A program made the translations under genes and the position numbers. A stretch of DNA of 64,000 nt from an uncultured Bacteroidales bacterium (lineage in GTDB: Bacteria > Bacteroidota > Bacteroidia > Bacteroidales > F082). The stretch is from positions 1 to 64,000 of the forward strand of contig CAMYYB010000002.1 in the NCBI GenBank assembly GCA_947303335.1. The letters are read 5' to 3'. This document shows positions 30,742 through 40,119 of this stretch, piece by piece; within the stretch, counting starts at the first letter, position 1, and every line of letters begins with the position of its first letter. The notes under the pieces are model-generated. The model was not told the origin of the DNA and did not search any database. It saw only the letters and a program-made list of their open reading frames with translations.

Positions 30742-30999
30742 TCATTCTTTTTCACTCTTACGGCCTTTACCGAGGAGATAAGCCCCACCCAAGACGGTAA
30801 GCAGCAAGATGCCGCTACCAGTAGGTGCAAAGCCTTCAGCTTGGTCCCACTCCACTCCATGGAAGGGAACAATATTGCCTAACTCATCCATCTCGCCACA
30901 GCGATTTGTTAACGACTCGTCATCGAGGAAGATTTGAGCCGTAACAGGTGCTACCGAAAGCATGGCAACCATAAGAATGGCAAAAACTCTCTTTTTCAT
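30742..30999 (-). CDS. small exported protein with C-terminal Gly-Ser-Gly/TM/basic tail
   Basis: MKKRVFAILMVAMLSVAPVTAQ signal; tail APTGSGILLLTVLGGAYLLGKGRKSEKE. Confidence 0.7.
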   Translation of the reverse strand: MKKRVFAILMVAMLSVAPVTAQIFLDDESLTNRCGEMDELGNIVPFHGVEWDQAEGFAPTGSGILLLTVLGGAYLLGKGRKSEKE

Positions 31000-31044
31000 T
31001 TCATTGGGTCTTTTGCAATTTGTTCTCATGTCTTGGTCCTCCTC

Positions 31045-34000
31045 TTATTTGATAACGATTTTCTGTACTTTAGTTCCATTGACTGTGTCGAGCCGCAACA
31101 AGTACACACCCACGCTGACATCAGGCAAAGCTGTTGCGGTTTGCATTCCTTGAAGCTCTTTCGACATTACTTTACGTCCTGTTACATCAAACATCTGAAG
31201 CGTACCCTCGCCGTTGACCACAAGTTCGTCACCCGACTGGAATGCGAAGTTCGTAACTTGCTGGTCGCCTTCCGTCTGGTGATCATCAATGCCTGTATAC
31301 CCGAACAAGAGACGGAAACGGCTGCGATAATCCGATGTGCTTGCCACGAAACGATACTCTCTTTCAGTAAGGCAATCCACGTCGACACCCGTCATATTGT
31401 CAATCAGGTGCAGATAACTGAAATTGCCGTTTTGCGTATTCCATGTCATTGTGTATTCACCGTTCTCGTATGCCTCGAAACGGATGGGCACTTCGGCCAT
31501 ACCAGGCTTGGTGAACGCAATCGCCCAGTCACGATCCTCATAGCGGCACCATACGTGGCACGTGGCAAGCCTTAAGTCACGCATCATGAGAGCTCCGCCT
31601 TGGTCAGGTCTACCCAACTCCACCGTGGTCATATCACGGTTTCCTGTGGCATCTGTAGCAAACAGGTTCACCAAAGGATAAGCAGGCTGTTCCGCATCAC
31701 GGAAATGACCGCCATCACCATAGACATCACGCATGTCAGGGGTGAACACGGCAGTAGTATCATCCGACTCACACGCCAGCTGTATCATGAATCCCTGATG
31801 AGGCGCAATGTACCTTGGCGCACCGTACGGATTCACTGAAGAATGGTAAGCATAGTATTTGTATCCTCCAGGATAGGTAGTGTCAGCATCCACGTATGGA
31901 TCTTCATCAAGCACGGTGTAATACCAACTTGTGGTGTCGCAATCCCAGAAAGCACTGCTATTCTTCCATGCAAACTTATCGAAATCAAGATATGCCAAAT
32001 AAGGATTACCTAACAAGTTGTAACCTGGTCTGACATTATTATGGAAAGTAACAGGAATGGCCAGCTGAGGCTCGTTACCATTCAACATGCCATAGCATTG
32101 CAGGTAAGTGGGTTGGCGTGTGGCCAAAAGATAGCCCTTGCCCACAACAAGCATTTCTTCATTTTGATAGGGTATAGGAACCAGCGTGTCGTCCTCATGC
32201 CAGTGGCTCTGGCTGTTGCGTTTGAAATTCACCCAATGGTGGTCGGCCTCAGAATAAGTGTAATAGTCCCAATCCTGATAATAGTTTTCATGATTGACCC
32301 CCACAGGTGTTGTATTGTCATTAGACACATAGTTTGTACCATAAACATGGCTTGGGAAATAGCCATCACGTTCCGATTCATCATAGAACTGATAATAAGG
32401 CATCGGATCACCCGAAGCACTGGATGAATGCCCATAACTGAACAGATACTGCGTTGTATCTTCAGTTCCATCACTCTTGACATACTTCACAGCAAGCGGA
32501 GCATTGGCCAACGGGGTAGAGAACATGTGCCAGTCGATATAGTCAATCATGTCCCCTCCATAAGTAGGATTAGCACCATTAGCACCAGCTGAATTGTCCA
32601 AAGTAACACCAACGTAGGCATTGAGCGTATCGTTCTGTATCAAGCTCACTTTCTCATCAATGTATAGTTTCGCACCTGAATGGACATTGCCGTTCACATT
32701 ACCGTTGCTTTGATACAGGCAAATAGCGGCAGTATCAGCCTGAGCAGGATATGCAGCAATCAGATCGTTAATCTGAGCATAATGCAGGAAGAACTCGCTC
32801 TCGCCCCCATTGGAAGTGCCCAAGCAGGCCACTGCATCCGTCGAAGGCATCCGCAAGATGGGATAATCTCCATTGATGGCAGTGGTAGTCGGTCTCATCC
32901 AGGAGGTATAAATGGAGTAGCTACCGTTCATATCGTTCACCCAATTATTGAGACAAAGCAGCATCTGCTTATCAGGATATGGATCGGGGGAGGGCTCAAC
33001 CGGAATATAAGTACTGTTACCTTCCACCACATGAACTTGGACATCCCGCCTTAAATATAAATAAGGTGTCTCAGCATTGTTGTCGTAATAACGATAATTG
33101 GTGAAAACGCTACGTGGATTCTTATTTGCCACATAACGCACGCTGCCTTCCCTGGAATAGCAGTATTGCAAATCAGCGTTTTCGTTGTGCTGGCCAACAA
33201 ACCATCCAAAGCTGGTGGCCGTAGGAACCGTGCCTCTCAGCCTCACATAGCAATTCGCTATCCCTCCTGAGTTTTCGCCGACAAGACCGCCAAAATACTG
33301 TCCTGTGCCAATAAAGTTGAACTTCGGGTTGGCAAAACTGTTGTAAAGACTACCACTCACAATCTGTCCCACGATTCCGCCCATCTTTCCGCCTTCAATA
33401 TCAGGCATGGCGCAAATGGAATGAATCAAGGTCGTGCTATTGCCATCAAGACCCATACGACCCACAGCACCACCCACAATCATACCCGGGCTTTGAACGT
33501 TCAGACGGGCTGAAGCCTCACAATTGCGCAATACGGCACCGCTTTCCATTTCGGCAACAAGCGCGCCCACAAAAAGGTCATCGTTGTTCTCAATATTAAA
33601 CAGAGCATCCTCGAGGAACATATCCTGAACCACTCCCTCTTCAACATTACCAAAGAAGCCATAACCATAGTGAGTCTTGTAGGCCATACTGATAATGCCT
33701 TGAATAGTATGGCCATTGCCGTTAAATATTCCTTTGAAAGGTGCTTGCTCGTTCGTATCAGGATTGGAAATACCGATGGGTACCCATCCAAATTCACTCA
33801 TATCCAAATCAGCATTAAGGTAGATAACGGTATCCATCAAACTATGCGGCGGAAGGTCGGGCAAACCTTCAACATCCTTTCTTCCATTGACACACGTAAT
33901 CAGCCAAGCCAAATCCTCTCTCGAGTCAATATTGTCAAAGCTGAAGCCCTCAGGCTCAACGACGACAGCTTCGGGCCAAAAACCATACAGATAGACATGA

Positions 34001-36570
34001 TCGGGATCAAACACCGAAGGCCAATCGCTACGGTGTACGGAAAGGTATCGATCAGTATCGTCAAACAACACATCTTGGTATGGATGATCTGGACCAGTAG
34101 TGAAATTGTCGAGATAGCCCCAACTGGATGTTGACGGGGCACAGTAAATTACCGGGACAAGATTCCTAGGTACACTGAAGCCCACTCTCGATGTCGCATC
34201 AATGCCATTCTCCACAACCGTAATCACATCGGGGTGCAATGCGCTGCTGAAAGTAGCATCTGGGTCAGGAAGATAAACGTTATTGCGAGTGTCATTGGTG
34301 ATGACATACGTTTCTGGAGTATCAGTATCAGCTGCAAAATTATCCTTCGCTACAACAGTATTTACAGTCAGCATGTTATCACCAATAACAAGTCTTCCTT
34401 TTAGGAAAACGCCACCGCCATATTGGCCCGTTGGAACGTAATTCCTATTCAATAAAGCAGAGCCCTTCAGCAAAAGCATTCCTTCATCATCGATATACAT
34501 TCCACCACCTTCTTCCACAGCGAAATTGAAACTGATATCACCGTCAGAAAACTCTACAAAGCCTTTCTTGGAATAAATACCTCCACCTTTAGAGGCGGTA
34601 TTGTATCGAATTTGGCTCACGCTATCAGTCTTGGTCACATAAACCTCAGCATCGTCGCCATTGGAATAAAGGCCACCGCCTTCTTGAGCCATATTGTGCA
34701 AAATCTTACCACCCTTAATGGCAATAACACCACCCGAAGTGCAGATACCACCGCCACAGCTTGCCGTATTCGAGTAACTGTCGTCAGCACCGCCTATTGT
34801 ACCGCCCGTCATCGAAAAGCTACCACCAGAGATGTAAATGCCGCCACCTCCGTTATATGCCACGTTACTGAACACGGATCCTCCATTATATCCTACTATA
34901 CCATTATTTAGACAAATACCGCCGCCATAAACAGCAGTGTTTTCTGAAATACAACAATCATTGATATTCATGGTACCATTGTCAACGAACATACCGCCAC
35001 CGCTGCCACTGACCGCGTTATTGTTGACCACATTCATGGAATTCAGCGGATCGCCAGCCAAACCCACATTGACCGCCACTCCGCCATTGGCAAAAATACC
35101 ACCACCATCATCAGCAGCAGTGTTCGACTCCACCTCACCGTAATTCAAGTCAATGTTAGCATGATAAACCTCTGTTGTTCGCGTAATATAGATACCACCG
35201 CCATTTTGAGCATGATTGTCCCTAATCGTGGCACCATTGATCTTCAAACTGACAGAAATGATATCGCCTGATGCATTATACACGACAGGAGTAGAGCCGT
35301 TCTTAATATCCTTAATCCTAAACCAAACGCCGCCGCCGTTCCCCGCCGCCGTATTGCCTTCAATAACTGTTGTCGAATCCAAGTCGATAACAGGATCAAA
35401 GACCTGCAACGTGGCAAGATAACTATTTCTTGAATAAGGCGTGTAGCACAAGCCACCGCCATTTCGCCCCGACCTATTTTTGGTAATCTGGGTAGCTCTT
35501 ATCTTAGCAAGGCTGGAGATATAAATACCGCCGCCGTCTCCATTATTCCAGTTGCTATCGACAACGCAATGATTTAACCTCAAGGTATCAGCATCAAAGG
35601 CATTCCAGTGAATCACACCAATTTGGGATGAACCTGCAGCAAAATTGTAATTCTTCCTCACTGTGCAGTTGTTCATCTCCAAACTACACCTATTGGCGCC
35701 CCAGGTTCTAATCAAACCACCCATACTATTACCGTCTCCATAACAATAGCATTGGCTCACCTCACAATGATTCATCGTCAGAGAAGAGACAGGGACAGGC
35801 TCTTCATTATTGACCCTAATGCGGATAGCACCACCTGCACTTGTTGCATAACATCTGTTAATCTTACAATAATCCATCGTGATCACTTGATGCGAAGTGG
35901 ACTCACCGCTCTCACCATGACGGATGTTCATGGCACCGCCGTCAACGATTCCCGAGCCATTGTTATTGTAATTATTCCGCATGGTCACGTAATCAAAGTC
36001 AATGGTACCACCTACCGAAATCACCAATGCGGCTTGAGCCAACACAGCACCGTTTGTGCTATACTGGACAACGTAGTTATTTGGATTATTGGCGGCCTGA
36101 ACGATATTAAAGCCTTCGCAGCCTCCGTCAATAATGAAATCCTTACCAGATTCTCCTTGAACAATTAAGTTACAGTCAGAGACTGTCGTTGTGCTATTGT
36201 TCACAAAGAAAAACTCACTCAAATAAGTTGTAGCACGCTTCAACGTCGCATAACCTCCAGTTCCAGTGTAGTTTGTGCCCAGCGACAAACGAAGAGTCCC
36301 GTGTGTCACATTGAAACGTCCGGCAAGATAGACGCAATTCGTGGTGTTAAACACGATGTTCAGCGTACCACCTGATACGTTAATATTGCCCAAACAGTCA
36401 TACGAACCCTCACCATCCACACTAAATTGGTTCCCTGCGGTGGTAGCCAGCACTATTGTCCTGTCACCACTGCTATGGGTCAAGCCATAATTCTCTGCCC
36501 AAGCAGGACGAGCAGCAAGGCACAACACCGACACAACAAAAATTGACGCAATTTTTCTAATTGTTTTCAT
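31045..36570 (-). CDS. giant secreted beta-helix protein with GGGI repeats and T9SS sorting domain
   Basis: 1841 aa; signal peptide; repeated (S/N)NTAxxxGGGI(Y/C/F) units; C-terminal VVNGEGTLQMFDVTGRKVMSKEL...GVYLLRLDTVNGTKVQKIVIK. Confidence 0.92.
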   Translation of the reverse strand: MKTIRKIASIFVVSVLCLAARPAWAENYGLTHSSGDRTIVLATTAGNQFSVDGEGSYDCLGNINVSGGTLNIVFNTTNCVYLAGRFNVTHGTLRLSLGTNYTGTGGYATLKRATTYLSEFFFVNNSTTTVSDCNLIVQGESGKDFIIDGGCEGFNIVQAANNPNNYVVQYSTNGAVLAQAALVISVGGTIDFDYVTMRNNYNNNGSGIVDGGAMNIRHGESGESTSHQVITMDYCKINRCYATSAGGAIRIRVNNEEPVPVSSLTMNHCEVSQCYCYGDGNSMGGLIRTWGANRCSLEMNNCTVRKNYNFAAGSSQIGVIHWNAFDADTLRLNHCVVDSNWNNGDGGGIYISSLAKIRATQITKNRSGRNGGGLCYTPYSRNSYLATLQVFDPVIDLDSTTVIEGNTAAGNGGGVWFRIKDIKNGSTPVVYNASGDIISVSLKINGATIRDNHAQNGGGIYITRTTEVYHANIDLNYGEVESNTAADDGGGIFANGGVAVNVGLAGDPLNSMNVVNNNAVSGSGGGMFVDNGTMNINDCCISENTAVYGGGICLNNGIVGYNGGSVFSNVAYNGGGGIYISGGSFSMTGGTIGGADDSYSNTASCGGGICTSGGVIAIKGGKILHNMAQEGGGLYSNGDDAEVYVTKTDSVSQIRYNTASKGGGIYSKKGFVEFSDGDISFNFAVEEGGGMYIDDEGMLLLKGSALLNRNYVPTGQYGGGVFLKGRLVIGDNMLTVNTVVAKDNFAADTDTPETYVITNDTRNNVYLPDPDATFSSALHPDVITVVENGIDATSRVGFSVPRNLVPVIYCAPSTSSWGYLDNFTTGPDHPYQDVLFDDTDRYLSVHRSDWPSVFDPDHVYLYGFWPEAVVVEPEGFSFDNIDSREDLAWLITCVNGRKDVEGLPDLPPHSLMDTVIYLNADLDMSEFGWVPIGISNPDTNEQAPFKGIFNGNGHTIQGIISMAYKTHYGYGFFGNVEEGVVQDMFLEDALFNIENNDDLFVGALVAEMESGAVLRNCEASARLNVQSPGMIVGGAVGRMGLDGNSTTLIHSICAMPDIEGGKMGGIVGQIVSGSLYNSFANPKFNFIGTGQYFGGLVGENSGGIANCYVRLRGTVPTATSFGWFVGQHNENADLQYCYSREGSVRYVANKNPRSVFTNYRYYDNNAETPYLYLRRDVQVHVVEGNSTYIPVEPSPDPYPDKQMLLCLNNWVNDMNGSYSIYTSWMRPTTTAINGDYPILRMPSTDAVACLGTSNGGESEFFLHYAQINDLIAAYPAQADTAAICLYQSNGNVNGNVHSGAKLYIDEKVSLIQNDTLNAYVGVTLDNSAGANGANPTYGGDMIDYIDWHMFSTPLANAPLAVKYVKSDGTEDTTQYLFSYGHSSSASGDPMPYYQFYDESERDGYFPSHVYGTNYVSNDNTTPVGVNHENYYQDWDYYTYSEADHHWVNFKRNSQSHWHEDDTLVPIPYQNEEMLVVGKGYLLATRQPTYLQCYGMLNGNEPQLAIPVTFHNNVRPGYNLLGNPYLAYLDFDKFAWKNSSAFWDCDTTSWYYTVLDEDPYVDADTTYPGGYKYYAYHSSVNPYGAPRYIAPHQGFMIQLACESDDTTAVFTPDMRDVYGDGGHFRDAEQPAYPLVNLFATDATGNRDMTTVELGRPDQGGALMMRDLRLATCHVWCRYEDRDWAIAFTKPGMAEVPIRFEAYENGEYTMTWNTQNGNFSYLHLIDNMTGVDVDCLTEREYRFVASTSDYRSRFRLLFGYTGIDDHQTEGDQQVTNFAFQSGDELVVNGEGTLQMFDVTGRKVMSKELQGMQTATALPDVSVGVYLLRLDTVNGTKVQKIVIK

Positions 36571-36777
36571 ATCGATTTGCTTTGTTATTTTTCAATTTTA
36601 CAGACTTTATTGTTATCCAATTATGTGAGCAAAACTCAACCATCATTTTGATTCTCAAAAGGATGGAATCGTAAACACGCACATTATGTCGTTGCAAATA
36701 TACAAATAATTGGGGAAATACAAGTTTCAGTAGAAAAAAATAAGGCCCACGCAGGTTCAAATAGCAAGTGCAAAAAG

Positions 36778-36803
36778 TTACTCACTTACTCACTTACTCA
36801 CTT
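36778..36803. repeat. tandem octamer TTACTCAC x3
   Basis: TTACTCACTTACTCACTTACTCACTT. Confidence 0.9.
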
Positions 36804-36859
36804 TTGACATTAAGGTTTTTCGATGTTGAAACGACAGGTAATATCATCAAAATTTTATT

Positions 36860-36905
36860 TTATTATTATAATACTATTACTATAGTAATAGTATTATAAT
36901 AATAA
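36860..36905. repeat. 46-bp perfect AT-rich palindrome
   Basis: TTATTATTATAATACTATTACTA / TAGTAATAGTATTATAATAATAA. Confidence 0.92.
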
Positions 36906-36945
36906 GTTTTTCTTGTCACAAGTTTACGAAGTGTAAATGTCCGAA

Positions 36946-36978
36946 GTGAGTAACTGAGTAACTGAGTAACTGAGTAAG
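36946..36978. repeat. tandem octamer TGAGTAAC repeats
   Basis: GTGAGTAACTGAGTAACTGAGTAACTGAGTAAG; near-reverse-complement of the array at 36778. Confidence 0.9.
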
Positions 36979-37293
36979 TTCGACGCAAAACGCGCCGAAA
37001 ACGGACATTGTAGAGCCTCGTGAGTTTGGTGCCGCCAAACTGGAAGTTCGCCACAAGCAAACTGGGAGTTTGGTGCCGCCGAAATTTCAACGAACTTTTA
37101 ATCCGTTTTTATGAAACCGTATTGTCCAAAAGCCTTGAATACCTGAATTTGCAATGCTCACTAAATTAAGGAGTACACATCAACAAAAAAACACTATCTT
37201 TGCCGGCAAAATCAACAAATATGACAACGGTTTTAAAAAAGGTTTTTCACCGGCAATCTAAGAACACGACATAATTTCAAAATCCCTATAAAC

Positions 37294-37488
37294 ATGAAAG
37301 TTTTCGTCAACGACAATGAAGTGCGCACCTACTACGGTGCAAAGGTAAAATCCGTAGTACTGGCCTACTGCAGCGCCAATCACTTATCCCTTAATCTCAA
37401 CAGCATTGAAGTGAGAGATGCCTACGGCAATCGGGTCGACCTTGACGGCTCGCTTCGAGCCAATTCAAGAATTTATCTCAAACTCTGA
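37294..37488 (+). CDS. small conserved-looking protein, possibly beta-grasp-like
   Basis: MKVFVNDNEVRTYYGAKVKSVVLAYCSANHLSLNLNSIEVRDAYGNRVDLDGSLRANSRIYLKL; 5 bp upstream of next CDS. Confidence 0.6.
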   Translation: MKVFVNDNEVRTYYGAKVKSVVLAYCSANHLSLNLNSIEVRDAYGNRVDLDGSLRANSRIYLKL

Positions 37489-37493
37489 TCACC

Positions 37494-38924
37494 ATGAAAA
37501 GAACTAACAAACTCACTTTGGTGGCTTGTGCCGTTCTGCTGTTTCTCGCTTCCTGTGAGACCAAGCCGAAAGAACAAAAGATTTACATCGCCACCACCAA
37601 CGACATGCATGCCAACATCGACAATTTCCCCAAGATGGCTGCCCTCATCGACAGTCTGCGTAACGTTCATCCCAACCTACTGTTATTCAGTGCTGGAGAC
37701 AACCGTTCGGGCAACCCTATCAACGACCGTTATACCGAGCCTTCAAAGCCTATGTACGAGCTAATGAATGCCGTCGGCTTCGACCTGTCGTGCTTCGGCA
37801 ATCATGAATGGGACGGAGGCCCACTTGCCTTGCGCAACGTGTTGAATTGGGCCGACTTCCCCTTTGTTTGCGCCAACGTCACCTTCGACGACACGCTACA
37901 AATGTCCAACGCACATCCCTATGTCACCTTTGAGCGCAACGGACTGAAAATCGGCGTTATCGGCGGCATACAGTTAGGTGAAAACGGTCAACCCGACTTC
38001 CACCCGAAAAACGCTGGCGGATCTCATTTTGTGCCACTCAATGAAGTACTCCAACAATACATTGACGAATTGAACGACTGCAACGCTATCTTCCTCCTCT
38101 CCCACTGTGGCTATGAAGAAGACCGTGAGACTGCAGCACAATTCCCACAGCTGGCTGCCATCTTCGGCGGACACAGCCACACCCTCGTTGAAGAGAAACA
38201 ACTTGTCGACAGCGTGATGATTACCCAAGCTGGTTCCAAGGTTAAGTTCGTAACCCTCAGCACATTCACCTTCGTCAACGGCAAACTCGTTGACAAAGAG
38301 ATGCAGCAACTTTCCGTTTTGGATTACCCGAAAAAAGACGAAAAAATCAGTGCTATGGTCAAGCAATACAACAGCGACCCTTATTTCTCTACCGTCGTCA
38401 CCTATAACAAGAGTGCCGTTGAAAGCTACGAGTCGTTAGGTTGCCTGATGACCGATGCCGTCCGAGCCACTACAGGTGCTGACCTAGCCTTCCAAAATCC
38501 GGGAGGTGTGCGTTTCGACACCCTCTCTGTGCGCCCCGTCACCATCAAAGATCTCTTCGCCCTCGACCCCTTCGACAATGAAATCATCCAGTTCACCCTC
38601 ACAGGAGAAGAAATTATCCGCCTCATGAAGAGTTGCTACATTACTGACGGAGGCCCCATTTACTGCTCTGGCTGTTCCTACAGCTACACAGATCAAGACG
38701 GCGAAATGACCGACATCAAGGTAACGCTCGCCAATGGCAAACCCTTGGACATGAAGGCCAAATACAGCGTCATGATGAACAGCTATATGTCGTCAGTATT
38801 CGACTACGAGCACGAAGATCCGGGACAATCTATCTTCCGCACATCAAACGACATTATGCTCGAATTTCTATCAAAGAATCCTGAAATTGACTACGGTAAT
38901 GTGGCCCGCGTCATCGAGCAATAA
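37494..38924 (+). CDS. 5'-nucleotidase / UshA-like metallophosphatase, lipoprotein
   Basis: Lipobox LLFLASCETK; IATTNDMHANIDNFPKMAAL, SAGDNRSGNPI, CFGNHEWDGG, IFGGHSHTL. Confidence 0.92.
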   Translation: MKRTNKLTLVACAVLLFLASCETKPKEQKIYIATTNDMHANIDNFPKMAALIDSLRNVHPNLLLFSAGDNRSGNPINDRYTEPSKPMYELMNAVGFDLSCFGNHEWDGGPLALRNVLNWADFPFVCANVTFDDTLQMSNAHPYVTFERNGLKIGVIGGIQLGENGQPDFHPKNAGGSHFVPLNEVLQQYIDELNDCNAIFLLSHCGYEEDRETAAQFPQLAAIFGGHSHTLVEEKQLVDSVMITQAGSKVKFVTLSTFTFVNGKLVDKEMQQLSVLDYPKKDEKISAMVKQYNSDPYFSTVVTYNKSAVESYESLGCLMTDAVRATTGADLAFQNPGGVRFDTLSVRPVTIKDLFALDPFDNEIIQFTLTGEEIIRLMKSCYITDGGPIYCSGCSYSYTDQDGEMTDIKVTLANGKPLDMKAKYSVMMNSYMSSVFDYEHEDPGQSIFRTSNDIMLEFLSKNPEIDYGNVARVIEQ

Positions 38925-38999
38925 TTTTGGCACGGTTTTGGTATCGTGAAAGGGTAAGAAACGACAAACTGAAGTCAAACCCCTTAAACAAACGCTACC

Positions 39000-40106
39000 A
39001 TGAAAGCCAAGAACATCCTGATGACCCTCCTGTTAGTGACGGGAGCCATCGCAGCCAAAGCAGCCGGTTATCCACCCGAACTCGCTTTAGTGTCACAGCC
39101 CGTGATGGCCTACAACGCCAATTCCATCACAATCTACTATGATGTCGAGAACATTGGCGACTACACCTATCGAGGCAGCGTTTGCCTCTATCTCTACCCC
39201 GACGAAGGCTACAGCTACGCCGAGAAATGGGTAAAAGTACGCCCGGGGCGCATCAAGAGAATCGCCATCGAGATTCCGGCCTACCGTATCCGCATGGGAC
39301 ACCCCTTCACCATCATGCCCTACTACGAGATGGGCGACGAGCTGTACAGCTTTACCACCTTTGAATATTTTGAACCTATCACCTTCTTTTGGGAGGGTCC
39401 GCGCACTGAGCGCTGGGTGGTCATCAACATAGGACCCTGCCCGAACTACTACCATCGTCCGGGCAGCTATCGCTACTACTACGACGGTTTCCGTCCAATG
39501 ACACCGCCTTCTGGTCACAAGCCACATCCGATGAACCCGATGCACCACACCTACAGCTATCACCACAACAACGGAGGCTATCCTGCCAGTCACTTCGGAG
39601 AAAATCACGGTCCGAAGCCCGGACACGAAGGCGAGACACCCAAGCCTAACGGCGGTGAAGCCCCGAGCGCCACGGTGAGGCCCAAGCCCAACGGAGGCAG
39701 CATGAGCCACGGCCACAGTGGCATAGGTAGTGGCAACAACCCCGCGCCCAACAGCGGTGACAACGCAGGCAGCGGCAGAACGCCCAACAGCAATAGCAGC
39801 CGCTCAACAGGCAATAGCAACGTCAGCCGTCCAACGAGCAACCCCAGCTCAAGCTCCAGTGGTAGCCTCAGTCGCCCAGCCGCAAACATCAACAACAGTT
39901 CAAGCCGAGTGGGTAGTTCAAACTCAAGCAGCCGTCCTAATGGAACCACCACCAGCAATGGTAGCAACTCAAGCCGAGTGAAAAGCTCAAGCAGCAGCTC
40001 AAGTTCCAACAGCGGAGCCAGAAGCAGTTCAAGTTCGGCCAGAAGTTCAAGCAATTCAAGTTCAACAAGCAGAAGTACAAGTGGCTCAAGCAGCGGGCGC
40101 AGATAA
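39000..40106 (+). CDS. exported protein with His/Pro middle and Ser/Asn-rich low-complexity tail
   Basis: Signal peptide MKAKNILMTLLLVTGAIAAKA; tail of S/N/R repeats to GSSSGRR. Confidence 0.75.
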   Translation: MKAKNILMTLLLVTGAIAAKAAGYPPELALVSQPVMAYNANSITIYYDVENIGDYTYRGSVCLYLYPDEGYSYAEKWVKVRPGRIKRIAIEIPAYRIRMGHPFTIMPYYEMGDELYSFTTFEYFEPITFFWEGPRTERWVVINIGPCPNYYHRPGSYRYYYDGFRPMTPPSGHKPHPMNPMHHTYSYHHNNGGYPASHFGENHGPKPGHEGETPKPNGGEAPSATVRPKPNGGSMSHGHSGIGSGNNPAPNSGDNAGSGRTPNSNSSRSTGNSNVSRPTSNPSSSSSGSLSRPAANINNSSSRVGSSNSSSRPNGTTTSNGSNSSRVKSSSSSSSSNSGARSSSSSARSSSNSSSTSRSTSGSSSGRR

Positions 40107-40119
40107 GAGAATACCGTAA

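Noticed and set aside
36778-36978. CRISPR array
   Set aside because: Octamer units without unique spacers and no cas genes in the window.
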